Assembly: GCA_903813345.2 (NCBI GenBank)
Contig: CAIIXF020000012.1
Location: forward strand, 10,834,932-10,898,931
Direction of reading: 5' to 3'
Source of the DNA: Owenia fusiformis
Taxonomy: Eukaryota; Annelida; Polychaeta; Sabellida; Oweniidae
DNA length: 64,000 nucleotides
Shown: positions 23,811 through 38,800 of the stretch, piece after piece
How positions within the stretch are numbered: position 1 is the stretch's first letter
Layout of the letters: every line of letters starts with the position of its first letter
Made by a program: the position numbers and the translations under genes
Notes under the pieces: model-generated
The model's database searches: none
What the model saw: only the letters and a program-made list of their open reading frames with translations
Told to the model about the DNA's origin: nothing

Positions 23811-26800
23811 ATGAATCCTGAACCTACCGACAGTTTTAAAGAAAATAACTTTAATTTTCAAACACACCAAATGCCAAATTGGGCAAAAAATTCTCGCGCT
23901 GGTGTTGTCATTGATTACAGCCCGACATCTCTGGAATTTACAAATAGTGGATCAACTGGAAGTGGACAAGACTATTTTGGAGGAAGTAGCGGGAATATTG
24001 AGACCCCTTCAGCTTTTTTACAAGCCCAGGTTATTTCTCCATTAAAGTTTAACAACAGTGAAGAAAGAAACAGAGTTCTACAGGATTTATCAGGAGATTA
24101 TAATAATAGTGACAATTATGATGGTGATTTTAGTAGCGATGGAGGTTACCATGGTTACAGTGGTAGTTTCCCTAGCAACCATGGAACTAATAATCGGAGT
24201 CTAAATGGAACAGATAATGATAGACAAAACCTTCAGCAAAATAATCACAACTCTATTGGATATGGAAATATATCACATGGTTACAGAAGTGCATCAAATG
24301 GATTAAAATCGAGTGATTCTAATGGCTCTTTGCAGTCAAGGCAACATAGCATGGATGGAGTTAATTCCCAGGAATTTGATTCAAACTCGAACTCACCTCA
24401 TACGAATGGATTCATTCAAAGTAACTTAAAACCAATGATGGGACTCAGTATTCCTAACCAAAATTTTATGCAAGCTGTTAATTTCGACAATCTATTGGGT
24501 AATTCAGAGGAGGATGGTGAAACAGCCAAGATAGGTGGCACTCATGGTGATAGCGAGGAAGAAAACTATGAAGAATCATTAGAGTATCAAAGTTTGAATG
24601 ATAGTGAAGGTGAGATTGCAAATGCCTTTAGGCTTGTAGCAAGGGGAGTAAGGGGGGGGGGTCAACCATTCGAACAGGGATTGAACCTACTAGATTTTGT
24701 TGAAAATGAGTATCCTTGGCAAAAGCCAAGCTGATGATATGATTCGATTAGGAAGGGATGACCAAGAAAGTTTTTCCAGATATTTTATTGGAATAATACA
24801 AATTTATCTTTGATAATCTTCTTCCATATTCAAATATGAACAAATTGAAAAATGACATTTATTTTATGACATGCATGAATGAATTGATTTAAGCACAAGA
24901 ATCTGTCCGACATACATAATATCAAACTATTGTCTGAATATGATAGTGTTCTACATTCATAATGAACATGAATTTACTAAATTTCAGAATGTCTTGATCC
25001 AAGTATAGAGCAACAACAAGCCAAGCAGCAGACAAAACTACTCCATCGTTTCAAGCAGCTTCGTGATTGGCAGAAGGAGCAGCAGGAGAGACTAATCAAG
25101 CAACAACAAGAACAGCTAGAGAAGTTACGAGGGGAACAGTCGAGGGTGCATGAAATGATCTCTCGTCAAAGGGAAGCTAAATGGGGTAATGGTCTTTTTA
25201 TCATACTTTGAAAAGTACATCATCTTGTGTTGCTAGGCATGCTGGGTGAATTACACAATAGCCATTTTGCTCTTTGATAAAGTGTGATATTTATCAGTGA
25301 GTGTTTAAAAACACAGTGAGAAATATTGAATCTAACTTACTTGTTATCCACTGATAACTACCTTTAAACCTCTTATAATCAAGATGCATTCATGTCTGTG
25401 CGACTTCACCATATTGCTTAATTCACAATTTTCTATTTAAATTTTCCTTATTTTATCTTGACATTTTCAGGGTCTCCAGATAAAAGCCCCAGGACGCAGA
25501 TGTCAACCCCACCCAAAGCTAAACAACTACAGAGTTCCATACCTCAAGCTTTAGCCCAGGGGGCTATGCTGAAGAGATACAGTACTGACCAAGATAACCT
25601 CACACAGGGGGCATTTATGAAGACGTATGGGGCCACTCAGTTGTCACAGATGCTCCCAGTGCTACCAGACCCTGTAAGTAAACATTCTGTAACATGGGTG
25701 GTCTTGGGTAAATGTATTTATCTGTGTGGTTGATTGGTTGATAAAACAAATAAATAAGCATAAATAATCAAAGGTCTGCACTTCAAGATATTCTCACGTC
25801 GAAAAGACATAAATGTCGTAATGGCACGAAGATGGGAAACGACATATATGTCGTAACGGCACCAAAGAGGTTATACCCCAGAATAAATAATTGCCCTCAA
25901 GTTATAACCCTTTTCCAAGTAAGTTAAAAAACCTTAGAATGTGAACACCTACAGTGGTGTTCAGATTAGACAGATTTTACTTTATTTCTATCTGGATGTA
26001 TTTAACCAGTTGCAAGAAGACAATTGAACTATTTAGTTGTATGAATTGTTGTGGTATTTGACATTTATTTTATTTTATAAATGACCCAGTTTGGAGGCTA
26101 AAATACCAAAATGTATGATATTGATGAAAGAAGATTATTTGTATGTAATTCAAGTTTATATCATATTTTATTTATAATACAAGGTTGCAGATGTTAATTA
26201 TCCTCCCTCTGATGATGACCAACATGAAGACCTCTACAGTGAAACAGATGACCAGAGTGTACAATTAGAAGAGGGAGTGTACCCACTGAATGACACAGCC
26301 TCAGATATAAGTGAGCCTACCGACCCAACAGTGCCATTATTTGAGAAACAACAAGAGAGATACCAGACAAAGGACCTCAGTGTTATCATTGAGGAAACAA
26401 GTTTGAATGTAAGTAAATGTAATGATACAGCTTATTGAGCTGCAGTAAATCTGTTAAAGCTGAACACCACTTGGACGAGCCAAAGTGCTTTGATTAGCAG
26501 GTGTTCACATTTCGGTGTTTCCTAATAATCAATAAGAGATGTACAGAAAATGTTTTCACATTGAGTGGTGTTAAAATTAACAAGGGATTTGGATATACAG
26601 GTTTTACTGTACATTGTTTTGCCATATCCCCTCTTAACATAGGACCATGCACAGTTTCAGATATATGCCAAATTCTGAAATTAAAGACACAGACTAAATA
26701 GCACCTCATTTATGTGTGCCATGCCTTGATAAAAAAATTGAGCTTTGTTTTAAATATTGTTCCATTATCCAAAGATATATTGTTGCTGTAGGAGTCAAAG

Positions 26801-29800
26801 ATGTCCACCCCAGGTGCCAAAAACCATCAGCATATTGAGGAAGGTTCAACTAGGGTCACTGCTCCAACCCTGGATGACAGACCCTCAGATGAACCCCACT
26901 CTGCAAAGAGAGACAGTCAAGATAGAGCTCTGAGAAGTGGTAATGTTGATGATATTGAGATTCATCCTAAATCATTTGGGGAATTGTTAGAGGAACAACT
27001 GAAGTTGGAGGAACAAAGGGTAAAACTTTTGATTAAGTTTTCTTGAAAAAAAAATATTTTGAATAATGGTAACAATATTTTAAAGCGATTAATAATCTCA
27101 TCCTTGGCCCAAGAGTAATTCATTGCATGAGCCACTATGAAAGCAATGTAGGACCAATCTTGAAGGATGCATATAAAATGGTATAATATAGTGTAAGTGT
27201 ATCTGTTATACTAAATCTATATTTCGCACAGTATCATTCAAACTCCATAAAAGTCTATGAAATATACATTTGGGATTGTAAAGATCTGATCAGCATCAAA
27301 AGTGTCAGATCATTCACAATAGTCAGAGTGAAGTAGGATGGCTAGTTGATTCAGTATTCAGGGTAGTCGTCTATTCTCATCTTCAGATGAAAGAGAACCT
27401 TGCAGCGGTTCCTCCCTCTCCCCAAACATCAGGGTCAGGTAGTCGCAAGATTCCATTTCTCAGGAAAGGAGAAGGCATAGCCAGGTTTGGCATGACACAC
27501 CCAATGAAGAAGACTTCACCTCAAGCAAGAAATTCTCCTGTGTCAAAGTCTCAGGTAAGATTTTTATGTAGTATGTTAATTATTTACTTATTTATTTATT
27601 TTCTTTGTACTCGAATTATGTAAAAATGTTGCTTCTTGATTTTAAAGGAACAAGCAGTGGAAAGAGGCATTTACTCTATTTTCATATGGCAATAATTGTG
27701 TTTTGTATTTAACTAGGGTGGTATATCTTTCAACTTTGAAACTGAAATGTGTGTAAGATTGTCATTTTTAGATACACAGCAGCTTGTTCTTGTTGAGTAT
27801 TATTTACACGATATAGTCTGATTAATCAAATGTGTATGGTTTTATTTCAGACTACAAACCTCACAAGGAAAGTTGCAGCACCAAATTCCCCATCTAGTCA
27901 CACATTTAACTCCCCTTCAAGTCACACATTTAACTCCCCAATCACTCAGATGTCAAAACTACAGAATTCACCGATAACTAAACTCAAACTGAAGCCATCT
28001 CCACAGAAAACTAACCCAGCATTGATCTTAGAAAAATCAGACCATATGAACAATGGACAGAAATTTAACCCTGCATTGAGGGCCCAGCAAGAAGCTTCTA
28101 CTGAACATCCTGAGAGGCAGGATGAGGAAATTGGAGAAGTGTCATTTGAGACATCATTTCAACAAAATATGAAGCGACGTGAGAAAGAAGAACATGTAAG
28201 TTAACTTATTAGGAGCTGGTTCAAAATAGATAATTATGTCATCACCAGAAGTAGTGACATAACATATAGTCTACACCTTTTTGGTTGACAGTGTTTGGTT
28301 GTTGATGTTTTTTCAGTCGGTCAGCATTCAGCATCTGTAACAAATGGCAGGTCGTGGCATATTGCATGTTAATGCCTTGTTTACTGTGTTGAAGGGAGAC
28401 ATTACTATAAATACATGTATATAGATATTTATCAAAAACTCGTCCAGACCGAAATTATGTATTACAAAATACATGAGTATGAATCTTTTTGAATCTTGAT
28501 TTTATTTATTTACTCTTGCGAAGCGACATTAAACATAACACAGAAGTACAGGTCATAGATTATCAAAAAATGTTGTTGTCTGTAACAAATGGCAGGTGGT
28601 GACATTTTGCATGTTCATGCCTTGTATCTGATCTGCCATGGTTCTCAATGTTAAAAAGCTTAAAATGTAAAAAACCTGCTAGTCTAAACACTGTTAGCTT
28701 GTCTCAATAGCATTAAGACAAGACATGTTTTTATTGTATATTGTCTACTTGAAATTATAGGTTGAGAAAAATGAACTGGAAGAATTTGAAATTCTTGAGA
28801 TATATGCTGAGAACACCTCGTTCTGTAGTACTTCATCAATAGTTCAGAATGCAATGAATAGACAGGTAGTCCCTCCTTCGCCCCTAACCAAGTCAACCAT
28901 CCTTGAAGAAAACAGGTAAAATCAGTCTCCTTATACAACTAAACTCATAAAGTACGAGGGCATATCATAAAGTTCTCATAATATGTCTCTAATTTTTTTA
29001 TTTTTCAATATACTCTGATGAATTTTTCACAGAATGTGTAGTATAGAATGCTGTATTAATCTGTAAATAAATATTTGGTATAACAGAAATATTATTTAAG
29101 AAATGGTTGCCATAGTAACCGGAAATCAAGGCACCCGGGGCAAAGAAAAAATCGTGCAAGAATAGCCCCAACTAACCATGTTTCAATGCATAATAAGTTA
29201 TCAAATAAGCTATGAAACACATTAAATTGTTAAATACCATGTGTTCTTGACTGTTTTGAACAATTATAATGGTCATGTGAATTGTGTGATCTCATAATGG
29301 ATGATTGTAATGCTTCATTAGAAGTGATGTTAGACACTACAACTGTTTTGTCAAATATTCTAAGGAAAGTCGATTTTCCCCCTTTAGTTCATCTTAAATA
29401 TGTTTAGACTACAAATAGGGCGGTAATTTTGTTGATATCTTTGCAACATATTTGTTTTAGATCATCTTTAGTATAAGCAAAAGGATTTTTCGAACTTATC
29501 TAGACTTTTTGTAGGTATGAATTTTATTTTTCTGATGATCTCTGCATCTATGCATGATCTTATTTAGTCATTTCTGATCATTAAGCTTTGATTCTCAGAG
29601 TCTGGTATCACATTTAATGAAGCATGTAAGCATCCCCTATGACATCACACAATTCACATTATCAATTTATTTTATAGTAAAAGTATTTTAACAACATATT
29701 CAAGATAACATTTTAATGTGTTTGATAATTTATGAGAGTTTATTATGTATATAAACATGGTTAATTAAGCTCATTTTCTCAACTATTTATATTTGCCCCG

Positions 29801-32800
29801 GGTGCCTTGATTTCCGGTTACTATGGCAACCATTACTTATCTAATATTTCTGTTATACCAATATTTTTTAATAGATTAATAGAGTGTTCTATACTGCAGA
29901 TTTCATGAAAATTTCATTAGAATTTATTGAAAAATAAAAAAGTTAGAGAGATATTATGAGAACTTTATGATATACCCTCGTAGCACACCTCTGTATCTGT
30001 AAAGTGGAGCATCTTTATAAGTGGAATACTTTCTAAAATCATGTTACTCATTGATTTGTAAAGAATGAACCTTTTGTAAGTGGAGCAGTTTCCCAAATTG
30101 AACATTTCACTTACGCATATTTAACTGTAGAACTACATGTATAACCTGGGGCATAAAAGCACATGATAATGAGTTTCTATTTAAAGATTTATTTTATTTT
30201 TGAAAAGATCAAAAATATTTGAAGCCACATGAAATATTTAAAGTGCCATTTTAAAATAATGGTGGCATTGCCGAATGATGACATTTTTCATTGGATTGTT
30301 ATTCTTTGAATTTGAATTTTAACGCAGATTTCAGAATTTCAGAGATATCAAAATAGATCTTAAGAAATGAATAATAACTTTATTATTTGGTCAAATGTAA
30401 AATTCGTTGTTATTAGATCATCAATACTTATGTGAACATAGCACTTATTATTGAAAAATATCATGTTCTAGGAAGGAACAAGAGTTACAGAATGACACAT
30501 TGGAGAACCTCAGTTTGGACTCTGATTCAGAGTCAGAATCAAGTGACAGTGATATCCTGGATCATGATGATACTATTGTTGAAGAAAATATCCCCAATGA
30601 AGTAAGACAACCGATGCAAAGAAAAATTGCAGCCAGTAATAAGCAACAGTTTCCTCATGAAAATAAGGAAGAAGACTATTTCCAAAGTGATCAAAATCAA
30701 CCAAATGTCAAAACATCATCGATGAATCCTCATAGAATATCAACTGATAACAATGTTGCTGGGTCAGAAACAGAGGATGACTTCACAAGTGGAGTGGAAG
30801 ATAATGAAGACTCTGATAACGGCAAATATACAGATTCCAGAAAAGCTGTTATCATGACAACTGAGCCTCATTATGATGATGAGGAATCCTGGGGTGATGA
30901 AAGTAAGATGGGATGAATCATTGTAAATCGCTGTTATTGAACTGAACCAATGTTTTATTTGTATATTAATTATCTGTTTCGTGAAAATCAATACTTTAAA
31001 ATTTACTCAATCTAATTGTTAAGCTTCTTTTGCCAATATTATTATCCCATCGAACAAAGTTCGGAGGGATATAGGGAACGCCTCCATCCGTCCGTCCGTC
31101 TGTCCGTCCATCCTTCCGTCCGTCCGGGCAATAACTCAAATACCGTTGGCCCGATTTTGTTCGTATTTTGTACACATATACCCTATGGGGGTAGAAGTTC
31201 TGCTTGAAAGCCGATTTTCAAAATGGCCACTCATTTCAAAATGGCGGCCATTTTAGTGCCGAATTTACAGTAATTTAGGTGCAATATGTAAAACTGTAAT
31301 AGCAATATGTTTTAGATGTAAAAAAATTATATAGGACAGTAATAAAGCTAGAAATGTAGATATTAAAGAAGCACATGGCAGCCATCTTGAAAAATGGCGG
31401 CCTGTACTTGTTATTTTACGATTTTTGCTGTAACTCGAAAAGTAGTGGAGCAATTTTGTTCATATTTGGTATGTGAATACTATAAACATTGCACACTGTC
31501 TAAAGACACTTTTGGTAGAAAGTGGCCATTTTAAAAAATGACCGCCATTTTGAAAAAATGGCCGCCATTTTAACCTATTTTACTATAACTCGAAAAGTAG
31601 TGAAGCGATTTTGTTCATATTTGGTATGTGAATACTATAAGGATGGCACACTGTCTAATGACACTTTTGGTAGAAGGTGGCCATTTTTCAAAATGGCCGC
31701 CATTTTAACATATTTTACTATAACTTGAAAAGTAGTGGAGCGATTTTGTTCATATTTGGTATGTGAATACTAAAAGCATGACACACTATCTTATGACACT
31801 TTTAGTAGAAAGTGGCCATTTTGAAAAGAAATTTGAAAAATGGCCGCCATTTTAATGTATTTTATAATAATTCGAAAAGTAGTGAAGCGATTTTGTTCAT
31901 ATTTGGTATGTGAATACTATAAGTATGGCAAATGGTCTAATGACACTTTTGGTAGAAGGCGGCCATTTTGAAAAATGCCTGCCATTTTTGCTATATACTT
32001 TGTTTGTAATAATGCCTTCCATGGCTGTTCGATGGGATTCGCTACGCTTTGGCGTTGCCGTTGTTCTGGTTCAACCTTGCCAAACTTTACCTTTTTTATT
32101 CATATAAATATGAAAATATCAGAAAAAGAAATGAAGTTTATACATATTAACTTATACACTTTGCTTTAGGGAATTATTACTATTTTGTGATCACTGTAAC
32201 AAATATACTCCTCAAAGTTTAAAATTACTCAATTTTATATGGTCTTGCATTTCTGTAGGTATCCATGATAAAGAGCCACCTGCTGCCAAAAAGGACACTG
32301 CTATTCCATCAACATCTAAGCTAATGATGAAGATATTCCCAAGTCTGAAGCCTCCTAAAGTGAAACCAGACCAGGTGAGAAAATGCAGTCCCATAGCCAG
32401 GGGGATTCAAAATTATTAAAAAATTAGCACTTTTCACCATTATTTGCTCTTTAAAAGTGATTTTGGGCCAAATATTTTGTCAAATTTGAACCCTTAGAAT
32501 ATTTAAAAGCTGAACCTCCCCCTTGGCAAAAGCTGGCTATGGGGCCTGAAATGTTTATGTGATATGGAAACTACAATGGGAAAAGACATATACTTAGAGA
32601 TAACAATTGACACATCGTTGTTGTTGTTGTTTTGTGTTAAAGAGAATGAATGTAACAGCCTCGTTAGTTACTGAACCAGTATAAATTTGAGTTCAAATTA
32701 ATCTCTTGAGAAAAGTACTTAATTTGGTCTATATTTTCAAACAGTTTATAAATTGTTACATTAGGGAGTTTAAGCTTGCAATGTTTTTCAAAACCTAAAC

Positions 32801-35800
32801 ATGAACGGAAAATGTTTAAGCGATGCATTTGTATGGGCGATTGGTCATACGTATAGGTTGGCATTTCGATTTTTTATGCAAGCTTAAACTCCCTAATACT
32901 GTGTTTGGAATTAACACAAGTTAAATACAGTTCATGCAATTTTACTAAGGTTCAATCCAACAAGCAAGATACTGGTCAAAAGGTGGCGCCAGCAGATGGT
33001 GTTCAATCAAAGGCATTAAGGGACAAATTACAAGAACTTGAGCATGAGATTGAGAGGTTTCGAGCAGAGAACAAGGCACTAGCAGAAATGAAGAAACGAC
33101 AAGAAGAGGTATGAAAAATTACCAATATGTGGTATCCCTAAATTGGATTTGGAATTTTATTTCGGATCTGAAATGTTAGAAAAGTAGTCAGGATGTATTC
33201 AAATTCTGAATTTATTGTGTTTTCTATGTCATTGAATATTTCATATTAATCTAAATCTGGATTTGTGTACTTCTATTTTAATTCCCCCCATTACACAGTA
33301 CCACAGGTTGTAAACTTACATCCACAGATCTTCAAAAATTTGGTCAAAATTTCCTAAATTTTTCTCAACTGGGATTATTTTTTGGGCCCGTCTAATTTTC
33401 AAAATCCTCAATTCTGGGGATATTACTGTCACATATTAATGTTTTGCTGAAGTATTGAAGTATAGATTATCTTTTGATTTCAGGGTCTAAGGGCATTAAA
33501 ACAAGAAAGCGAAGACTTTCAAAAAATGAAGGATGAAGAGCTGAAGAAATTGCAAGATTTCAAGGCTGAAGAAATGAAAAAGCTAAAGTAAGTTACACCC
33601 ATAGATGTTCGAGCTTTCATTGATTTAGTTAAATGAATCAAAATTTCATATTCAATTTAGTTGTTAAAATTTCTCATAAAGTGATTGGGCATTAGGCTAA
33701 TATACACAGGTTGTCCATAAAGTCTCTACAATTACATACAGCATCTGTGTAAAGTGAAGAGAAGGGTCGGTCACGGTTCGGTACGATTCTCGGTTCTTGT
33801 CTCTCGGTTCGGTCGGTTCTTCAATCATATACTTAATAAAGTGGGCCTCATAAATTGCAATTGGTTCCACAAATATGGCAACATAAAAAGGTGTTTCACT
33901 TTTATTTTGTATTATTAGGGGATATAATTTTATTTTAAATCTTATAAATGATCAATATGGAATGATGATAGCTGATAATCATTGAATTTTTATGGAATTA
34001 AATAACTAGAATTGAACTATTTGGAGATGGCTATCAACAAGTCGCTTGCCCCGTATTAGATGGGAGGGATTTCTTTTTAAACTGGGTCTGGTTGGGTAAG
34101 ACGTTTCAATATGTTTCCTCACGGCAGATGTGTTTCCTGAAAACTTAAATTATATGGATAGCACAGATGTCCTTCAGTTGGGAATAACAGTGCAGTGGGC
34201 TAGGGGGGTGTTTACCCAAAATCTCAACCTGACTTAGGACCTGGGGTAGGACACATGAAAAAGTGTATATATCAGTCATAAAAATGTTACTATGAATGGG
34301 TAATAGAAGGCAGTTACAAGATAGGGAATGAATTGAAGTCTAATAAAGATCGCAGTCTTAATTTTTAAAATGAAAAAAATTTACAAAAAGTTTCAATCAC
34401 AAAAATTGGAAACCTGCAGCGTATTTCAATGTCGTGTTGCACAACCGACATAGGGTAGACGTATTCTCATCGTAGAAACCGAATACTTCCAAGCATCAAA
34501 CTTCGGCATCGCGGGGAAAGGCTCTATTATGGTTTTACTAGCTCTTTGTCTAAGACTTCGAAAACTGTCCGCCATTTTTAAAACACAAGTGTTCCTGTGC
34601 GAAATTAATTCACGCTCGCAAATAGAATTATGTTCCCTCGAGACGTGGAAGCACAATGAAATATCCAAGGAGACGATTTTGTTACCGTATGGATCGTTTA
34701 AAGTTGTTCAATTGTCATTTTAATTGGTACTTTCATTCGATATTTAGATGAAATAGAGCTGTAATTATTTGCGCAAAAAATTGGTATTCATGTTACACTG
34801 TACGAAAATAAAGTATTTCCCCGGGAATGATGGAACCGTTCTGGACTCGGTTCTTGGTGAAAAACTGCGGTTAATCGAACTGAACCGTAACCGACCCTTC
34901 TCTAGTAAAGTGTAGAGACTAGAAAAATAGAATTTTCTATTGACTGTTGAAAATGATTTAAAAATGAGAATATTTGTACATGACAGTGATAAAGGGGAGA
35001 ATTATGGTAACAAGATAAACATAACAGTTTGAATATATTTGTTTATAAAATATTGGCATTTATTTACATTTTAAAATATTTCAAGCATACATGTGGCAAT
35101 TTTACAGCTTTTATTAAAAGGTCCATGCTAAGCAATCCTTACATAATATGATTCTCATAAGTCTGTTACATACACTGTTTAAATCCTACACATAAAGCAC
35201 CCATATATCCCTGGTTGGTGATATGGTTTTGTTTTTGAAGTCATCTCTTGGAGGTGACAGACTGTCTTTAATTACATCATTGTGTGCGTCAGCTGTCTCA
35301 ATGTCATCATACACAGTGTCTTTGTTATAATGCTCTTCATAGCCAATATACTCATATGATGAATGTAGTTGAGAGTTGGGGGTTTCATCATCATCAGAGT
35401 CATTATTGTTATCATTTGGAGCATCTGTTGAGTTGATATGGTTGCATTCAGTATCATCACCAGTTGTGTCATTTTTGTTTCGTTCATTGTCCTTTCCATT
35501 GATGCGCCATTCAACACTATCATTGTCACTTGATTCACCATCAAGGGACATATCAAATGAGATATAACCGTCTTCATCAACTGTGACATACTGCATGCTT
35601 TTGTTGACAAGGCTTTCTATTGAAGATGATTCCACGCTTGTTGCATCATCGTCAAATTCGATTATGATGTCATCAAGTGTACTGGAAAGAGGTCCATCGC
35701 TGCCATCGGAAGTTGTATCATCAGTTTCGAAGTGATCATCACTGTATATAGGATCTAGTTCAGATGTTATGATCTTATTTAAATTCTCATAGACATCATT

Positions 35801-38800
35801 GTTTTTGTTTACAGTTTTCTCTAAGGTGATTGCATTGGTATCAATGTTTGTACTGTCACCATCATAGGTGTTTGCTTTTACACTGGCAGAAATATTTGTT
35901 GAAATAATTCCATTTATTTGATGTGTATTGTTTGAACAGTCAACATATTGATTCTCAAATATGTCATCCTCCTTATCACTTTCAATAGTGTTTTCATGAG
36001 TTGAGAGAAACTTCTCTCTGGTGATTTTGATACGGTCGTGAATTTCTTCAGAATTGTTGAGAATATCATCGCAACTTTTTGAACGTTTGGTTTTTATCTC
36101 TGCTGCAGTTGGTCTGAAGTTTTCTGTGTCGCTGTCCCCACTATCTCCGCTGTCTCCACTGCTTTCACTGGCATCGTATTCTACAATCAGAGAAAACAAT
36201 GTTTTAATTCAATTATATTGGTCATACATGTTATTATATGTATTTGCCCATTTTAATGGATAGAATAGAGAAAACAATAAGGGCATTTTGCATGTTAAAA
36301 TGTTTGTGTTTCTATGGAAACTAATTTTGACCATTTATAACAATATAAAATCATTGTTTATTAAATATCTTACCAAATCTGAAAAAAATCTAAATTATTA
36401 TCTTATTATGAAACACCCTGTCATATATGGAATGGATATGAGAAAAAGATGAAAATATTTCTATAGTTACCTTCAATTTCCCAGTCTTCCCATAGTCCAT
36501 CCTGCAAGATGCTGTCACTACTCGCAACCGACCATTTACGCCATTTTTGCTGTTTGCGTAATGTCCTGAGTTTCAATTGACCAATCACCTTCCGGCATCT
36601 TGTAAACTGATTTGTCAGCATTTTGTCTTGGACTTTCATGAACGCCTGAAAGTAATAAATCAAGGCATGTAAAGATGATGTCATAAATAGTCTGGTGTCA
36701 TTAAGTATGGTGTCACAAATAGCATATGAGTATTGATTGAATGTTGTTATATTGCATTATTAAGTCAATATTAGCTTTCATAACTTTTTCAACTCAATTT
36801 TATATCAATGATTTCACAAATGTACATAGATATCAAAATAGTTAACTTACCACTTCAGATGTTATCCATGCGATTGCCTGATTCATTCGGTCTTTTCTCT
36901 GTTCCCATGGCAACTGTTCTGTTGTGTCGAAGTGAAACACTTGGTTATGTTTGGCTGTGGAGAAAATATGCAATCCACTTGCTTCTCCAGTTGTGTGAGA
37001 GCTTGTAGAATAAGGATCATAAGATTGTATCCTCTCTCTTGTCAATTTTTGATTAATTGAACCTGCCATTATATCCTATCTGCTTTTCTTTTACAATAAA
37101 ATGTATGTTGCTTTGAATCAAAACTTTCAACTTTAGTTAAAAATTTCTTGTATTGTATGTTTCTGTCTTGTAATAACACGTCTGTTTCTATGAGTGATCG
37201 AAATTTTCAATTCAATAAGTTGATGATTTCTTGGATTGTTTAGTTGTTGTGTGCAGTCTGAGATTCCCAGATTGTAATGGCTTCTGTCTCGCATACTCTG
37301 ACCTTTATACTATTAAGTGAAATGTTTATCCTGTAATTAGAGGCTTAATTAGGTTATTGTTTTACTAGCCAAACTGCCATTGGATTAACATGGGTTTGCT
37401 GATAACTGTCATTTAGCTACAATTGGCTTATTATGCAAACATGCTGGATTAATTTCTGTAATCCAAATGTATAATACATGTGTTTCATTTCCTTTGTTTT
37501 AATCTTCCATGTCAACTCTCCTTTCCTGGCTGTCAGTATTTACATGTGTTTTATATACTATACTGATCTCAATCATGTAGGACAGTTTGAGCTACCTTAC
37601 ACTACATAAATTGAAACCACATTCCTTTAAATTACTTTTACTAATTTCATATAATAATTGTATAAAAATTAATATGTAAATGTATTATTTTAGATTTTTA
37701 TAGGTTATTGTTATTTATTTCTATATAATTCAACATAATTATTTACATACTGTAGATTGTGAGGGGCCGAGGCTACATAGCATTATTGGCCCCCCTCTAG
37801 AAAGTTAAAAACATATAATAAATCACTGGAGTGTGTCACGGATTATTTTAGATGCAAATAAATGATACATACAGGTATATACATAAGGTGTATGATACAT
37901 GTATATTACCAGGTATTGAAAATGTCATATTATTGTCTAGACAATCTGATTTAGACAAAATAATTAATCTTAATTAGTCCATTCTGTGTTTTAGGTACAT
38001 TGTAATCTTGTATTATTTTAAGCCTCCAGACTGGTTTTATATAAGTTTGTAAATCAATATTTGATAGAAAATATAGTCTTAATGTCTAAATAGGTACCAA
38101 ACCATGAAAGAAATCAAAAATACTGTAGTTTGTTGCTTTCATACATTTAGGTAATTAATGCATCCTCCGATCAAAGGGCTTCAAAATCCAGAATATATTC
38201 TTTCTTTTTACCCCCTGCGATAAGCAGTTAGCATTTCCCCGATTAAGAACTCGCAATCTGATTGGCTGTCGCCACACTGCGACAGAAATCATGTATAAGT
38301 CATTGCGCATAATTAGATCACATGATTCAGTTTAATCGGGCGCTTCCAAAATGGTTATAGCAGGGGGAAGAAGGAGGTACAGATTCTGGATACCTGCTTA
38401 GGAGGATGGGTAATATGAGACAGATTAAGAGTCTCAACCCATAAATCTAAAATGGTTGGTAGCATTTTGAAATGAAAATAGCATGGATTGGTCTAAATTA
38501 TTATTTTTTGTATATATCTCCAGACATGAGAAGAAAGTGTTTGAGAAGTACCAGAAGTTATCAAAAGCAGTTCCCGATAAGAAAGAAAGAGAGGAAATAG
38601 AAATGCTCAAAAATCAGGTAAGATGTCTTCATTTTTTATGTCACCACCAGAAGTTGTGACATATTGTTTTAGTCTCCAACTGTTTTGTGGACAGTGTTTT
38701 GGTGTTTGGTGTTTGGCACCTGTAACAAATGGCAGGTGGTGACATTTTGCATGTTAATGCCTTGTTTGTAAACCGATAGAAGAAATAACACAAGGTGTAT

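Noticed and set aside
24610-24734. Extension of CENPJ exon 1 to the stop at 24734
   Set aside because: A good GTGAGA donor at 24610 joins in phase to the conserved next exon; the extension includes a G-run and unrelated residues.
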